The translations under genes were made by a program, and so were the position numbers. From Sulfurimonas sp. (GTDB lineage: Bacteria; Campylobacterota; Campylobacteria; Campylobacterales; Sulfurimonadaceae), in contig NZ_CP093396.1 of assembly GCF_029027405.1 (NCBI RefSeq), forward strand, positions 186,001 through 250,000: a stretch of DNA of 64,000 bases, given 5' to 3'. Positions within the stretch are counted from its first letter, which is position 1; each line of letters opens with the position of its first letter. Under the pieces are notes generated by a model. The model was not told the DNA's origin. It saw only the letters and a list, made by a program, of their open reading frames with translations, and ran no database searches. Below, in pieces: positions 33,486 through 42,439 of the stretch.

Positions 33486-34315
33486 TATACTACCCCAATA
33501 TGTCAAGACAACTTTTTCAAAAATCTAATTCCCTAAATACCTGTTACCCTATGCTACATTTTCACTAGATTTAGTGTAATTCTCATCATTTATTTTTAAA
33601 CTATCATAATAAACATTCATAGGTTTTTTATATTTCAATGTCTCATGAAATCTTCTATGATTATAAAATTCTATATAATCCTTAACATCACTTTTGAGAA
33701 TTGATACTCTCTCATATTCATTGAGGTATATTTTTTCAACTTTAGCACTTCTCCAGAACCTCTCAATACAAATATTATCTGTTGCTCTACCTTTACCATC
33801 CATAGAGATAATTATGTCATTATCTTTTAATGTTTGAGTGTGGATACAGCTTGTATATTGTGACCCTTGATCAGTATTAAATATCTCAGGCTTACCATAG
33901 AGTGCGAGTGCTTCATCTAGTACACCCATGACTAAATCTGTATCCATTGTGTTGGATATTCGCCAAGATAATATTGCTTTAGAATACCAATCAATTATGG
34001 CAGCCATATAGACCATACCACCTTTAATTTTAATATAGGTTATATCTGTTGACCATACTTGGTTTGCTCTTACGATATCTAATCCTCTTATTTTGTAAGA
34101 GTATTTATGATGTTGCTTGTCCGCCCAGCTTGTATTTGGTGGTCTTACAGCTAAAACAGCCTGTAAACCTAACTCTCTACGGTATGCCAGCACTGTGTTG
34201 GGACTGACACGAAAACCATCCTCTAGTAGTTGATGATACACTTTCATATAGCCATAGCTTGGTATCTCTTCAAATACTTTTTCTATATGTTTTTTAATTA
34301 CATTTTTAGCAAGAT
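33486..34315 (-). pseudogene. Older IS3 copy, 3' part (interrupted by its own kind)
   Basis: The terminal repeat starts at 33486 and the minus-strand frame (33549 to about 34312) encodes the last 255 or so residues of the same transposase as the intact copy, differing by one Val/Ile in the region compared. It is cut at GAT (34313-34315), where the intact plus-strand copy is inserted. Its other part lies at 35652-35901. Confidence 0.85.
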
Positions 34316-35651
34316 TATACTACCCCAAGAAAATCAAACAACTATTTCTAAAGTTTAATTCTTAAAAGAGTAAAATTAAACAATAAAAATAGAAGGTAAT
34401 CTTATGAGTCGAAAAAGAACAACATATACAGCAGAATTCAAGACAAAGTTAGTTTTAGAAGTTTTAAAAGAAGATAAGACACTAAATGAAATAGCAAGTG
34501 TAAATAATATCACACCAAAAAACTTACAAAATTGGAAGAAGATATTCTTGGAAAATGCAGAAGTTGCGATGGAACCTGCAAAAGTAATTAAAGAGTACAA
34601 AGAAGAGAATGTAAGATTACAAGCTAAACTTGATGAATATGCAAAGGTTGTAGGTCAACTAACAGTAGAGAAGGACTGGGCGGTGGGAAAGTTAAGCAGC
34701 TTGGACTCTAGCTATAAAAAGGAGTTGATTGATAGAGATGAAAATAAGGCATTATCAGTTGTAAAACAATGTAATCTTATTAACTATAACAGAAGTAATT
34801 TGTTCTATGCACCAATGGTAAATCTTGCTAAAAATGTAATTAAAAAACATATAGAAAAAGTATTTGAAGAGATACCAAGCTATGGCTATATGAAAGTGTA
34901 TCATCAACTACTAGAGGATGGTTTTCGTGTCAGTCCCAACACAGTGCTGGCATACCGTAGAGAGTTAGGTTTACAGGCTGTTTTAGCTGTAAGACCACCA
35001 AATACAAGCTGGGCGGACAAGCAACATCATAAATACTCTTACAAAATAAGAGGATTAGATATCGTAAGAGCAAACCAAGTATGGTCAACAGATATAACCT
35101 ATATTAAAATTAAAGGTGGTATGGTCTATATGGCTGCCATAATTGATTGGTATTCTAAAGCAATATTATCTTGGCGAATATCCAACACAATGGATACAGA
35201 TTTAGTCATAGGTGTACTAGATGAAGCACTCGCACTCTATGGTAAGCCTGAGATATTTAATACTGATCAAGGGTCACAATATACAAGCTGTATCCACACT
35301 CAAACATTAAAAGATAATGACATAATTATCTCTATGGATGGCAAAGGTAGAGCAACAGATAATATTTGTATTGAGAGGTTCTGGAGAAGTGCTAAAGTTG
35401 AAAAAATATACCTCAATGAATATGAGAGAGTATCAATTCTCAAAAGTGATGTTAAGGATTATATAGAATTTTATAATCACAGAAGATTTCATGAGACATT
35501 GAAATATAAAAAACCTATGAATGTTTATTATGATAGTTTAAAAATAAATGATGAGAATTACACTAAATCTAGTGAAAATGTAGCATAGGGTAACAGGTAT
35601 TTAGGGAATTAGATTTTTGAAATAGTTGTCTTGACTTATTGGGGTAGTATA
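34316..35651 (+). mobile_element. Intact IS3-family element (1,336 bp)
   Basis: Ends TATACTACCCCAA... and ...TTGGGGTAGTATA are inverted repeats. The 3-bp duplication GAT (34313-34315 and 35652-35654) is the usual size for IS3. Removing it rejoins the older minus-strand copy in frame (TTTAGCAA-GAT-TTACC), proving insertion into a sister copy. Confidence 0.9.
34404..35588 (+). CDS. IS3-family transposase, fused OrfAB (394 aa)
   Basis: N-terminal helix-turn-helix (YTAEFKTKLVLEVLKEDKTL), a leucine-rich coiled coil (EENVRLQAKLDEYAKVV), then the integrase core with DDE residues in WSTDITYIKIKGG, IFNTDQGSQYTS and ICIERFWRSAK. Usually IS3 proteins come from two frames joined by -1 frameshifting; here one continuous frame covers both. 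Start ATG has GAAGGT upstream. The copy looks functional. Confidence 0.92.
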   Translation: MSRKRTTYTAEFKTKLVLEVLKEDKTLNEIASVNNITPKNLQNWKKIFLENAEVAMEPAKVIKEYKEENVRLQAKLDEYAKVVGQLTVEKDWAVGKLSSLDSSYKKELIDRDENKALSVVKQCNLINYNRSNLFYAPMVNLAKNVIKKHIEKVFEEIPSYGYMKVYHQLLEDGFRVSPNTVLAYRRELGLQAVLAVRPPNTSWADKQHHKYSYKIRGLDIVRANQVWSTDITYIKIKGGMVYMAAIIDWYSKAILSWRISNTMDTDLVIGVLDEALALYGKPEIFNTDQGSQYTSCIHTQTLKDNDIIISMDGKGRATDNICIERFWRSAKVEKIYLNEYERVSILKSDVKDYIEFYNHRRFHETLKYKKPMNVYYDSLKINDENYTKSSENVA

Positions 35652-35901
35652 GATTTACCATTGGTGCATAGAACAAATTACTTCTGTTATAGTTAATAAG
35701 ATTACATTGTTTTACAACTGATAATGCCTTATTTTCATCTCTATCAATCAACTCCTTTTTATAGCTAGAGTCCAAGCTGCTTAACTTTCCCACCGCCCAG
35801 TCCTTCTCTACTGTTAGTTGACCTACAACCTTTGCATATTCATCAAGTTTAGCTTGTAATCTTACATTCTCTTCTTTGTACTCTTTAATTACTTTTGCAG
35901 G
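35652..35901 (-). pseudogene. Older IS3 copy, middle part
   Basis: Minus-strand continuation of the 33486-34315 fragment, coding for the coiled coil and linker of the transposase up to CCTGCAAAAG. The first 50 codons and left terminal repeat are absent; identity stops at about 35901 at a TG that I take as the prophage end. Confidence 0.8.
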
Positions 35902-36216
35902 TGTAAAGGAATGTAAAGAATATCATAGATGTAAATTTGAGGCTTACCTTTTTAAGTGCCAACTTTATGGGCTTTAAGAGGTTTTGTTATGACATTTTTA
36001 AATAACTGACATTTATAACACGATTTTTAGAATTTTTAGTACAAACACTTTAATTTCTGATACAACTTTTAAACGAAACTTTACACTAAAATTTAAATAC
36101 TATTTAACCTTTAATTAAATAGTATTTAATCAGGCTTTAAAGCTTGGAAATTGTAGCTTTATTTTTATTAAAATATAATTATTTTTGATTTTTGGAGAGG
36201 GAAGAGTGGCTAGGAT
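35902..36216. other. Prophage end region, non-coding
   Basis: No gene in these 315 bases. Contains GTGTAAAG/ATGTAAAG repeats near the proposed end, which could be transposase binding sites. A perfect 13-bp inverted repeat with 7-nt loop is at 36095-36127 (AAATACTATTTAA), followed by AT-rich sequence, and may terminate transcription arriving from either side. Confidence 0.5.
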
Positions 36217-36870
36217 TTAGCTACTCTTTTTTGGCTTTAATCTTTGTAGTTGAGCATATAAAGCCCCAAGTGTTCTACCTAGTCTATTAGCGATATCCTC
36301 GGCTTTGTAGCCTTTTGATTTCATATCTTTCATAGTTTCTCTATCTTCATCTGTCCATCTTGAGTTTAATTTAAACTCCTTTGGTGGTTTAGGAATATTT
36401 CTCTCTTTGGTTCTTTTTTTTGAGTGTGGTTGCATTTCAAAGTTCTTTAGAAGCAGTGCATTAGTTAGTTCTAGTTGCTCTATATATTTATCTTTAAAGT
36501 GCTGTTCATTGGTTGGGTGGATATATGCTTCATTCATTTGTTTTTCCATCTCTATGAAATAGGCTCTTACCTCCTTACCTTTGGGAGTTCGTGAAGCCAT
36601 TGCTATATGTTTGGCTGTGTCTGTTGTGATGATGTAGTCTTTTGCATTTTGACCACCATTAACCGCTCCCCCTAAATGGGGAGCGGTTATATAATCCACA
36701 TTATCATCTAGTCCCAGTGTATCAATTTGATTTTTCATCCAAGTTGAATAATCCCTACCAATCTCCAAAGTCTGGTGCAGTTCTCTACTGTTTACAGAGT
36801 TTGTTGTCTCTGTGCCTATGATGGTTTGGTTTATTTTTATAAGTTCTTGCATTTTATATCTCCCTTTCAT
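36217..36870 (-). CDS. AntA/AntB-type antirepressor with C-terminal HTH (217 aa)
   Basis: The N-terminal half matches AntA/AntB domains: VNSRELHQTLEIGRDYSTWMKNQI, then DYIITTDTAKHIAMASRTPKGKEVRAYFIEMEKQ. A C-terminal SANT/HTH-like segment (RWTDEDRETMKDMKSKGYKAEDIANRLGRTLGALYAQLQ) likely binds DNA. Such proteins inactivate phage repressors or act as late regulators. A perfect 12-bp inverted repeat lies inside the coding sequence at 36660-36689, encoding APHLGGAV. The likely start is the ATG at 36852, 7-8 bases after GGGAG; an ATG or alternative start at 36870 is also possible. Confidence 0.8.
   Translation of the reverse strand: MKGRYKMQELIKINQTIIGTETTNSVNSRELHQTLEIGRDYSTWMKNQIDTLGLDDNVDYITAPHLGGAVNGGQNAKDYIITTDTAKHIAMASRTPKGKEVRAYFIEMEKQMNEAYIHPTNEQHFKDKYIEQLELTNALLLKNFEMQPHSKKRTKERNIPKPPKEFKLNSRWTDEDRETMKDMKSKGYKAEDIANRLGRTLGALYAQLQRLKPKKSS
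36660..36689. repeat. Perfect 12-bp hairpin inside antirepressor gene
   Basis: TAACCGCTCCCC and GGGGAGCGGTTA around a 6-base loop. GC-rich in AT-rich surroundings and located right after the DYIT of the AntA domain. See the similar hairpin at 57781-57807. Confidence 0.8.
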
Positions 36871-37093
36871 TAGTTATAATATCATATATACCATCGCACG
36901 CCATTCTAATATCATCAATGATGGCATCTGCTCCATATATTTCATCATTTTCCTCATTATCCGCTTCTATGAGCATAAATGACTTTTTTATAAATTTTAG
37001 TTTTGCACTGGTGTTTAGCAACTCTACACAAATTTTAGAGTATATCTTTTCAGGTAATATATAGCCATTTGGCACTTGTTGTACTCTTTGCAT
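36854..37093 (-). CDS. Phage hypothetical protein (79 aa)
   Basis: Acidic protein (LIEADNEENDEIYGADAIIDDIRMACDG) overlapping the start of the antirepressor gene, so probably cotranscribed with it. No recognised domain; it may be a small regulator. Confidence 0.55.
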   Translation of the reverse strand: MQRVQQVPNGYILPEKIYSKICVELLNTSAKLKFIKKSFMLIEADNEENDEIYGADAIIDDIRMACDGIYDIITNEREI

Positions 37094-37096
37094 CTC

Positions 37097-37288
37097 TTAT
37101 CCTTTTTTTATGATTTTGAGTTTTTGAACTCTACTTGCAAAATTTATAAATCTATTGTCATTTTTAAGTTTTGTTACTACTTTTTTAGTGGTGTGTATGT
37201 GAAGTTTTGCACCTGTGCTATCTACTAGCTGAACTATTTTTGAAGCTAACTTGTAGCTTAACTTTTTTGTCTTGATTTTTAATGTCAT
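37097..37288 (-). CDS. Phage hypothetical basic protein (63 aa)
   Basis: Very Lys-rich (MTLKIKTKKLSYKLASKIVQ...), pI clearly basic, no membrane segment; may bind nucleic acid. Preceded by AAAGGAG. First gene of the three-gene minus-strand unit reading toward the prophage end. Confidence 0.55.
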   Translation of the reverse strand: MTLKIKTKKLSYKLASKIVQLVDSTGAKLHIHTTKKVVTKLKNDNRFINFASRVQKLKIIKKG

Positions 37289-37307
37289 TTTGTAACTCCT
37301 TTAATTT

Positions 37308-37400
37308 AAAGGTTTTATATATTAAACCTTTTTGATAATTGAAGTATTACACACATAACCTTATAGTATTATTAAATAAGGTATTATATATTAAACTTTT
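37308..37400. promoter_or_regulatory. Operator-like repeats between divergent phage genes
   Basis: AAAGGTTT-N8-AAACCTTT is a perfect inverted repeat at 37308-37331. A second close copy (AAGGTATTATATATTAAAC) is at 37378-37396, with half-sites AACCTTA (37358) and AAGGTTTTA near 37410. They lie between a minus-strand unit and a plus-strand small HTH-like gene, which is the expected place for that protein's operator. Confidence 0.6.
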
Positions 37401-37445
37401 TAGTATTTAAGGTTTTACATACATATCTTGTGTTAGAATACATAC

Positions 37446-37640
37446 ATGAAAAATATAAGATATAAAGATATAGCAGAATTTATAAATAAATCAGAGCAAC
37501 AAATTAAGTGGTATAAAAGTAATAATCCCGATATGCTAGAATTGTTAAAACTCGGTGCATTATGCAAAAAAAATAACCTTGACACCGAAAAAATAAAAAA
37601 GCTAATAGACCTCCAAAACATCATAAAAGAGAGTGATTAG
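37446..37640 (+). CDS. Small Cro-like regulator (64 aa)
   Basis: IRYKDIAEFINKSEQQIKWYKSNNPDMLELLKLG has the size and pattern of a minimal helix-turn-helix (helix 2 DIAEFIN, helix 3 SEQQIKWYKS). It is transcribed against its neighbours and is preceded by the repeat region at 37308-37400. Probably a repressor of the adjacent unit. Its end overlaps the next minus-strand gene by 4 bases. Confidence 0.6.
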   Translation: MKNIRYKDIAEFINKSEQQIKWYKSNNPDMLELLKLGALCKKNNLDTEKIKKLIDLQNIIKESD

Positions 37641-37861
37641 CTACTACCTTTTTTATTGAGAATATAGTTAAAAAACCTTCTAATTCCATAACCTCGTATC
37701 ATACTAACTACTGTAAAAATAAAAGTGATAGCTACACTTTGACCTAGCTTTACATCAAAATCATATAGTGGTAAAACTATGTTTACCAACACTAAAGAAA
37801 TCAAAAATCCCACTGCGGTTCCTGCGACTGTCTCAATTAAACTCATTCTTTTATTTTGCAT
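37637..37861 (-). CDS. Small phage membrane protein (DUF7220-like)
   Basis: RMSLIETVAGTAVGFLISLVLVNIVLPLYDF, then a second hydrophobic segment and SMIRGYGIRRFFN, the pattern of a family of two-helix phage proteins found beside lysis genes. I assign the family from memory of the S-x-x-E-x-x-x-N/G-x-x-x-G and V-S-x-x-R-x-Y-x-x-R-R-F features. Role unknown; possibly holin-related or superinfection. Confidence 0.5.
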   Translation of the reverse strand: MQNKRMSLIETVAGTAVGFLISLVLVNIVLPLYDFDVKLGQSVAITFIFTVVSMIRGYGIRRFFNYILNKKGSS

Positions 37862-37881
37862 TTATATCTCCCTTTTTTCAT

Positions 37882-38115
37882 TTATTGACATACTTTAATA
37901 GCTCTTCTTAGCTCTTTATTGCAAAGTAGAAGTTCCTCTTGTTGTGAGTCTAAAGTATTTTTAAATCTGTTACAATCTACATTCGGTACTATGCACTTTA
38001 CAGGTACTTTTTTTTCTTTATACTTAATGACTATTCGCTCTTTGGCAGAGCAACCTGTACTACTTATTCCAATCAAGCATATAAGTGTTAGACTCAATAG
38101 TTTTATACTCTTCAC
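37882..38115 (-). CDS. Outer spanin (Rz1-like lipoprotein)
   Basis: Signal peptide with lipobox (LIGISSTGC) gives a lipoprotein with Cys near residue 22. Short, with extra cysteines (KCIVPNVDC). Its start lies inside the upstream gene in another frame (56-bp overlap), exactly the Rz/Rz1 arrangement. Spans to the inner spanin to break the outer membrane at lysis. Confidence 0.75.
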   Translation of the reverse strand: MKSIKLLSLTLICLIGISSTGCSAKERIVIKYKEKKVPVKCIVPNVDCNRFKNTLDSQQEELLLCNKELRRAIKVCQ

Positions 38116-38443
38116 AATTTCTCTCCTTTCTAGTTTTTGTTGTGTTTACATCACGGTATATGATGATTCTCTCTTCTTTGATTTTCACTTTTGCTGGAAG
38201 CAACTTGTACTCATCGAATTCTAAAATAGATTGATTATAATCAACCTCTAAATTCTCAATAACTGTATTTTGTTTTTTGATAGTTTCATCGCACTCAATG
38301 TAATTTACATCTGCTACTAAAATATCTTTTTTTAGACTATCATTTTCTGACTCTAAGTTATTTATTTGCCAACTTGTAAGTCCCATATACGCTAAAGCAA
38401 TTAATGCTAAAGCTATGTATATATATTGTTTTATTCCTATCAT
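38060..38443 (-). CDS. Inner spanin (Rz-like, 127 aa)
   Basis: One N-terminal membrane anchor (YIYIALALIALAYMGLTSW) followed by a coiled coil (INNLESENDSLKKDILVAD...) in the periplasm. The overlapping lipoprotein gene supports the call. The start overlaps the stop of the upstream membrane gene (ATGA). Confidence 0.75.
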   Translation of the reverse strand: MIGIKQYIYIALALIALAYMGLTSWQINNLESENDSLKKDILVADVNYIECDETIKKQNTVIENLEVDYNQSILEFDEYKLLPAKVKIKEERIIIYRDVNTTKTRKERNCEEYKTIESNTYMLDWNK

Positions 38444-38646
38444 TTTTCCACCTTTGAATTAAAGTGAAAACCTAGTATCATACTTAGAGAACCAAAGACG
38501 GCACCTGTTGCAACTTGTAGTACTCCAGCTTTATTTTCACCCAAAGCATTAATATATTCTATGCTTGTTACCATATATGCTAAGTACATTATAAAACCAA
38601 TTATTATGTATCGAACGCCTACCTTTATAATCTCTGTATATTTCAC
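38440..38646 (-). CDS. Small two-span membrane protein, holin candidate
   Basis: Two hydrophobic helices (about 10-27 and 40-60) with a short loop and a basic/charged tail (FNSKVEK); 68 aa, directly before the spanins. Size and context suit a holin, though the family was not recognised. Confidence 0.5.
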   Translation of the reverse strand: MKYTEIIKVGVRYIIIGFIMYLAYMVTSIEYINALGENKAGVLQVATGAVFGSLSMILGFHFNSKVEK

Positions 38647-38656
38647 TTCTTACTCC

Positions 38657-39598
38657 TTAGTTTGAATTTGAAAATGTCACACTCATATTCCAACCACTAT
38701 CATTTAATGTATGCAAAATAGTGTCTATATGATAAGTAACATCATCCTCTTGTTTTATGTTTAAAAACCTCAGATTACTTCGTGCATAAATTCCAAATCC
38801 TGCAATTTTAAAACTACCCGATTTAACACCTTTATTTAGTTGTGTTAGTTTCGCTTTTGCTTGAACTTCCAAGTTGCTTTTATTTGTGAATGTTTCTTGT
38901 ATTTGGTAGCTTGGTTTTTCATCTCCAACTCTAATAGTTTGTATCTTATTTTCTTTAGTATCTTGGTATTTACAAGTTGCACTCTTATAGTATGTTTTAT
39001 TGGAGTTTTTGATAGTTAAGCTATCACAATTTTTAGCATCTATTGTTACAGTTTTTAAAGTGCTTTTTTCATCTTGTCTTAGAAAGATAATAGTTTCATT
39101 TTTAATACTATAAACTGCATTTAATTCTTTAGCCATACGACCTAAAAAAGCTATATCACTCTCATTGCTTTGTGCTTTATATGGATAAAATATATCATCA
39201 TAATCACACTTAACTTTTAGATTCTGCTCTGATGCGATTTGAGATACAATATTTTTCATACTAATCTCTTTAAAACTTCTATTTCTAAGTTCTTTGAGTG
39301 AGTTACTAAAGTTAGTTGCAGTTGCACTTATAGTGATAGAGTTGTCTATGTTCCATGTAGTGTTTTGAACGATGAATAGACCACAGTAAAACTCTTTACT
39401 TTGCTCTTGGTAGTACAGATATAGTTTTAACTCATCTTTGTATTGTGGGCGTTTAAAATCTCCATATACACTTATATCTATCTTGTCGGACTTGAGACCA
39501 TCTTCATCACTAAATGAGATACTTTTTAAGTTAGAAGCAATATGAGAAGTTACATCTTTATCATTTGCAACAAGTCTAAAAAGAGGTGTTAATCCCAT
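38657..39598 (-). CDS. Phage tail hub protein (P2 gpD-like late control)
   Basis: TPLFRLVANDKDVTSHI at the start, the PQYKDELKLYLYY strand pattern and SDIAFLGRMAKELNAVYSI are signatures of the P2 gpD/Mu gp44-like baseplate hub. Length (313 aa) is somewhat short of gpD (387). It caps the tail tube at the baseplate with V. Confidence 0.85.
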   Translation of the reverse strand: MGLTPLFRLVANDKDVTSHIASNLKSISFSDEDGLKSDKIDISVYGDFKRPQYKDELKLYLYYQEQSKEFYCGLFIVQNTTWNIDNSITISATATNFSNSLKELRNRSFKEISMKNIVSQIASEQNLKVKCDYDDIFYPYKAQSNESDIAFLGRMAKELNAVYSIKNETIIFLRQDEKSTLKTVTIDAKNCDSLTIKNSNKTYYKSATCKYQDTKENKIQTIRVGDEKPSYQIQETFTNKSNLEVQAKAKLTQLNKGVKSGSFKIAGFGIYARSNLRFLNIKQEDDVTYHIDTILHTLNDSGWNMSVTFSNSN

Positions 39599-39789
39599 AA
39601 TGCACCATCTTCAACTTTTTTAGTGATTTGGATAGTTGGAAGCATCACTTTATCGCCTAGCTCTAAAATATATTTATTTAGTAGGTGTGCATTGATTTCT
39701 AGTACAGTCTCATAGACATCTAAAGTCTTATAATGCTCATAAACAATAGTATCTAATCTCTGAGGTTCTGTTACGATATATGTAATCAT
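39589..39789 (-). CDS. Tail protein X (P2 gpX-like, LysM fold)
   Basis: 66 aa; QRLDTIVYEHYKTLDVYETVLEINAHL is the LysM-like motif of gpX proteins, ending in a hydrophobic LGDKVMLPTI. Overlaps gpD and gpU genes by 10 and 4 bases. Confidence 0.85.
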   Translation of the reverse strand: MITYIVTEPQRLDTIVYEHYKTLDVYETVLEINAHLLNKYILELGDKVMLPTIQITKKVEDGALWD

Positions 39790-40145
39790 TTAAAATACCT
39801 TTTTAATGTAATGTCAAAACCTTGTTTAATAAATCCACCACCTTTTAAAAAGAGGTTTTTCTTAATACTCAATCCACTTATTAATACTTTAAAATGACTA
39901 TCTTTTTGCACAAACCAAATAGGCTTTTTAAGAAATGCAACATCTTTTAAAGGCTCTAACTCTTTAAGTTCTTTTAGTACAAAATATCCACTAAAGCTAA
40001 CCTCATGTTCCCATCCATTTGTACTTTGATAAGTTGGATTATTTCCTACACGATTAACCTTAGCAAAGTTGAAAATAAATTTTTCAAGAACCTCCTCTAC
40101 ATTACTATCAACTTCTAATACCACATCATCAATTTGAGCTAACAT
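39786..40145 (-). CDS. Tail protein U (P2 gpU-like)
   Basis: 119 aa with EHEVSFSGYFVLKELKELEPL and an aromatic W-F-V-Q-K segment as in gpU, the tail-completion protein that joins tail and head. Immediately follows the tape-measure gene. Confidence 0.75.
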   Translation of the reverse strand: MLAQIDDVVLEVDSNVEEVLEKFIFNFAKVNRVGNNPTYQSTNGWEHEVSFSGYFVLKELKELEPLKDVAFLKKPIWFVQKDSHFKVLISGLSIKKNLFLKGGGFIKQGFDITLKRYFK

Positions 40146-42320
40146 TTAGTGTATATCCTCCATAGAGTTTTCTCTATTTTCATCTTCAATATCTTTAATT
40201 GCCTGTTTAACTACATCAGCTATATCTATGCTTGAGCTTGGATTTTGTACCATGACGCTAATGGTGTAATTTTTATGTATTGGTGTAATATTAGAGTTAT
40301 TATTGAACATAGTTTGAGTGTTGTTTTCTCGTATGACTCGTATCTCTTTTTGAGTAGGGATATTCAAACTTTGAGTATTTATTTTATGTTCTGGGATATT
40401 CATAGGATTAGCAGCTAAAGCTGTACTAATTGCGATAGGAGCTACTGCTCTAAGAGGACTTTTTTTATCTTCATCTCCAAATCCAAAGAAGTTACTAACG
40501 CCACTAAATGCATCTGTTGCAACACTTAGTTTATCTCCTATCCATCCAAAGAACTTTTTAGCATTTTCCCAAATCCCATCTATAAGGTTTGTAAACGGTT
40601 CAAAGTTTTTATATAAATAAATTGCTCCAGCACCTAAAGCCATTACACCTTTAATAACCCAACCTATAGGATTATTAGCAAGAACGAGATTAATCGCTTT
40701 TAATCCAAAGGCTAAAACTTTACTACTAAATGCACCAGCTCTTTGAGCTGCTGCTAAAGCTTTAGTTTTTGCAGTAGCAAAACTTGTAGCAATACTTACA
40801 CGATTAAAGCTCATCATATTCGCATAGTTTTCAGCTGTACTTAGGAGAACTGACTTTCTAACAATATTGGTTGCAAGTGAAAAACCAAGTTTAGCAAGAC
40901 TTCCCATTTTTAAAATAGTTGCTAGTGTTACAATCCCAACACCAAGACCTACGACTGTAGGTAAAAGCCAACCAGCTTTTTCATCAACCCAGTTAATACC
41001 CATAGCCATACCACCAAGACCTGTAGCTAAAATATCCACAGCTGGAGATAATACTTTACCAACAGTATAAGCCATATAGCCCATGGCATTACCCATCTTT
41101 TCAAAACCATAACCTTGGTTCATAGCTTGAGCCATTTCATCGGCTTTATTGCTCATCATCGCTTTTTTAAGCTTTATTTGAGCATCTGACAACTTATCAG
41201 TTTTATTGATTAAGGCATCTATAATTGCAGTAGCTTCTCTACCACCAAAGGCGGTTGTAAGTTCATCTTTTTCAGCTAAATCTAAATCACCGTACTTATT
41301 TTTTATTTTTTTTAAAACTTGAACCATTGGAAGCATCTTGCCTTGCGAATCAACAAAGGTAAGTCCTAGTTTTTCTTGTGCTTTGCCAACACCACCTAAA
41401 AAAGCCTTATAACCAGAACCTGCCTCACTGGCAGTTTTAAACGCTTTCTTGCTCATACCAATAATTGCAAGTTCTTCTTCAAGACTTACTCCCATTGCTT
41501 TGGCTTGAGCACCTACATTTGCCATACCATCTGCTAAATCTTTACCATCTGTTTTAAATGCTTGTACCGCACTAGCTATCATGTTACCAAATTTCTTACC
41601 AAAGCCCATATCTGAACTAAAATCTTCTCTAAATATCCCATATCCTAAAGCATAAAGGCTTGTCATATCTGCTACACTTGCTTTAGTAGCGACCGCAGTT
41701 GTTGCAGCCATCTTAGTCATCTTCATAACACCCTCATCACTTAGAGATGCGATACCCGACTTGATGTCATAAGATGCCTTGATAAATGCTGGTCCATCTA
41801 TTTGACCAAACTGTAAACTCATTTCATGTCCAGCTCTGGTAATAGATTTTATACCCTGTGCAGTAATGCCTAACGATTTTATCTCCCCTTGAGCTTTTAT
41901 GACATTGTTTGCACTGCCTATTATTTTTGTTACACCATAAATACTAGCACCAAGTCCAATTATTGAAGCCTTTTGTTGTGCAAATTGTGCTTTATTACTA
42001 TCTATTTTTATTTGAATTTTAGAAGCTTTTTTGAGGTTTACTAAAGAGTGGCGGAGGAGTCTTGTATCTTTATCTAAGTTCTTAGTATCTATACCAGCAT
42101 TTTTTAGTGATCTTCCAAATTGAGCTAACTTAACACGGTTCTTTGAAGCGTCTTTACTAAGCTCTTTAAAAGTCTTTATATTTAGTTTAGTTTTAGATAG
42201 CTTTTTTACATTTTTATCAATATCTGATATACTTGTATTAGCATATTTAACAGAGGACTTAAAAGATGAAGCAACTAGACCACCTATTAGCACTCCTAAT
42301 CCAAACTCTTGCAATGCCAT
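40146..42320 (-). CDS. Tail tape-measure protein (P2 gpT-like, 724 aa)
   Basis: Long N-terminal helices (NVKKLSKTKLNIKTFKELSKD...), the TP901-type core (AAATTAVATKASVADMTSLYALG...AFGGREATAI), and several hydrophobic segments in the middle. Its length sets tail length. Sits after E/E' and before U, as in P2. Confidence 0.9.
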   Translation of the reverse strand: MALQEFGLGVLIGGLVASSFKSSVKYANTSISDIDKNVKKLSKTKLNIKTFKELSKDASKNRVKLAQFGRSLKNAGIDTKNLDKDTRLLRHSLVNLKKASKIQIKIDSNKAQFAQQKASIIGLGASIYGVTKIIGSANNVIKAQGEIKSLGITAQGIKSITRAGHEMSLQFGQIDGPAFIKASYDIKSGIASLSDEGVMKMTKMAATTAVATKASVADMTSLYALGYGIFREDFSSDMGFGKKFGNMIASAVQAFKTDGKDLADGMANVGAQAKAMGVSLEEELAIIGMSKKAFKTASEAGSGYKAFLGGVGKAQEKLGLTFVDSQGKMLPMVQVLKKIKNKYGDLDLAEKDELTTAFGGREATAIIDALINKTDKLSDAQIKLKKAMMSNKADEMAQAMNQGYGFEKMGNAMGYMAYTVGKVLSPAVDILATGLGGMAMGINWVDEKAGWLLPTVVGLGVGIVTLATILKMGSLAKLGFSLATNIVRKSVLLSTAENYANMMSFNRVSIATSFATAKTKALAAAQRAGAFSSKVLAFGLKAINLVLANNPIGWVIKGVMALGAGAIYLYKNFEPFTNLIDGIWENAKKFFGWIGDKLSVATDAFSGVSNFFGFGDEDKKSPLRAVAPIAISTALAANPMNIPEHKINTQSLNIPTQKEIRVIRENNTQTMFNNNSNITPIHKNYTISVMVQNPSSSIDIADVVKQAIKDIEDENRENSMEDIH

Positions 42321-42419
42321 CTTTAACCTTCTTTATTGTATTTATTTTAATGCAAAATAGCGGAAACTTTGTAGCTTTTTTAGTAGCTCTTGGTGTCTCA
42401 TCATTTCACATTTTTTTAA

Positions 42420-42439
42420 GAGGTGGATTATCCCACCTC
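42420..42439. terminator. Hairpin at the end of gpE'
   Basis: GAGGTGG (42420-42426) pairs with CCACCTC (42433-42439). It overlaps the proposed E' stop and precedes a T/A-run on the minus side, so it may weaken transcription into the tape-measure gene or stabilise the mRNA end. Confidence 0.4.
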
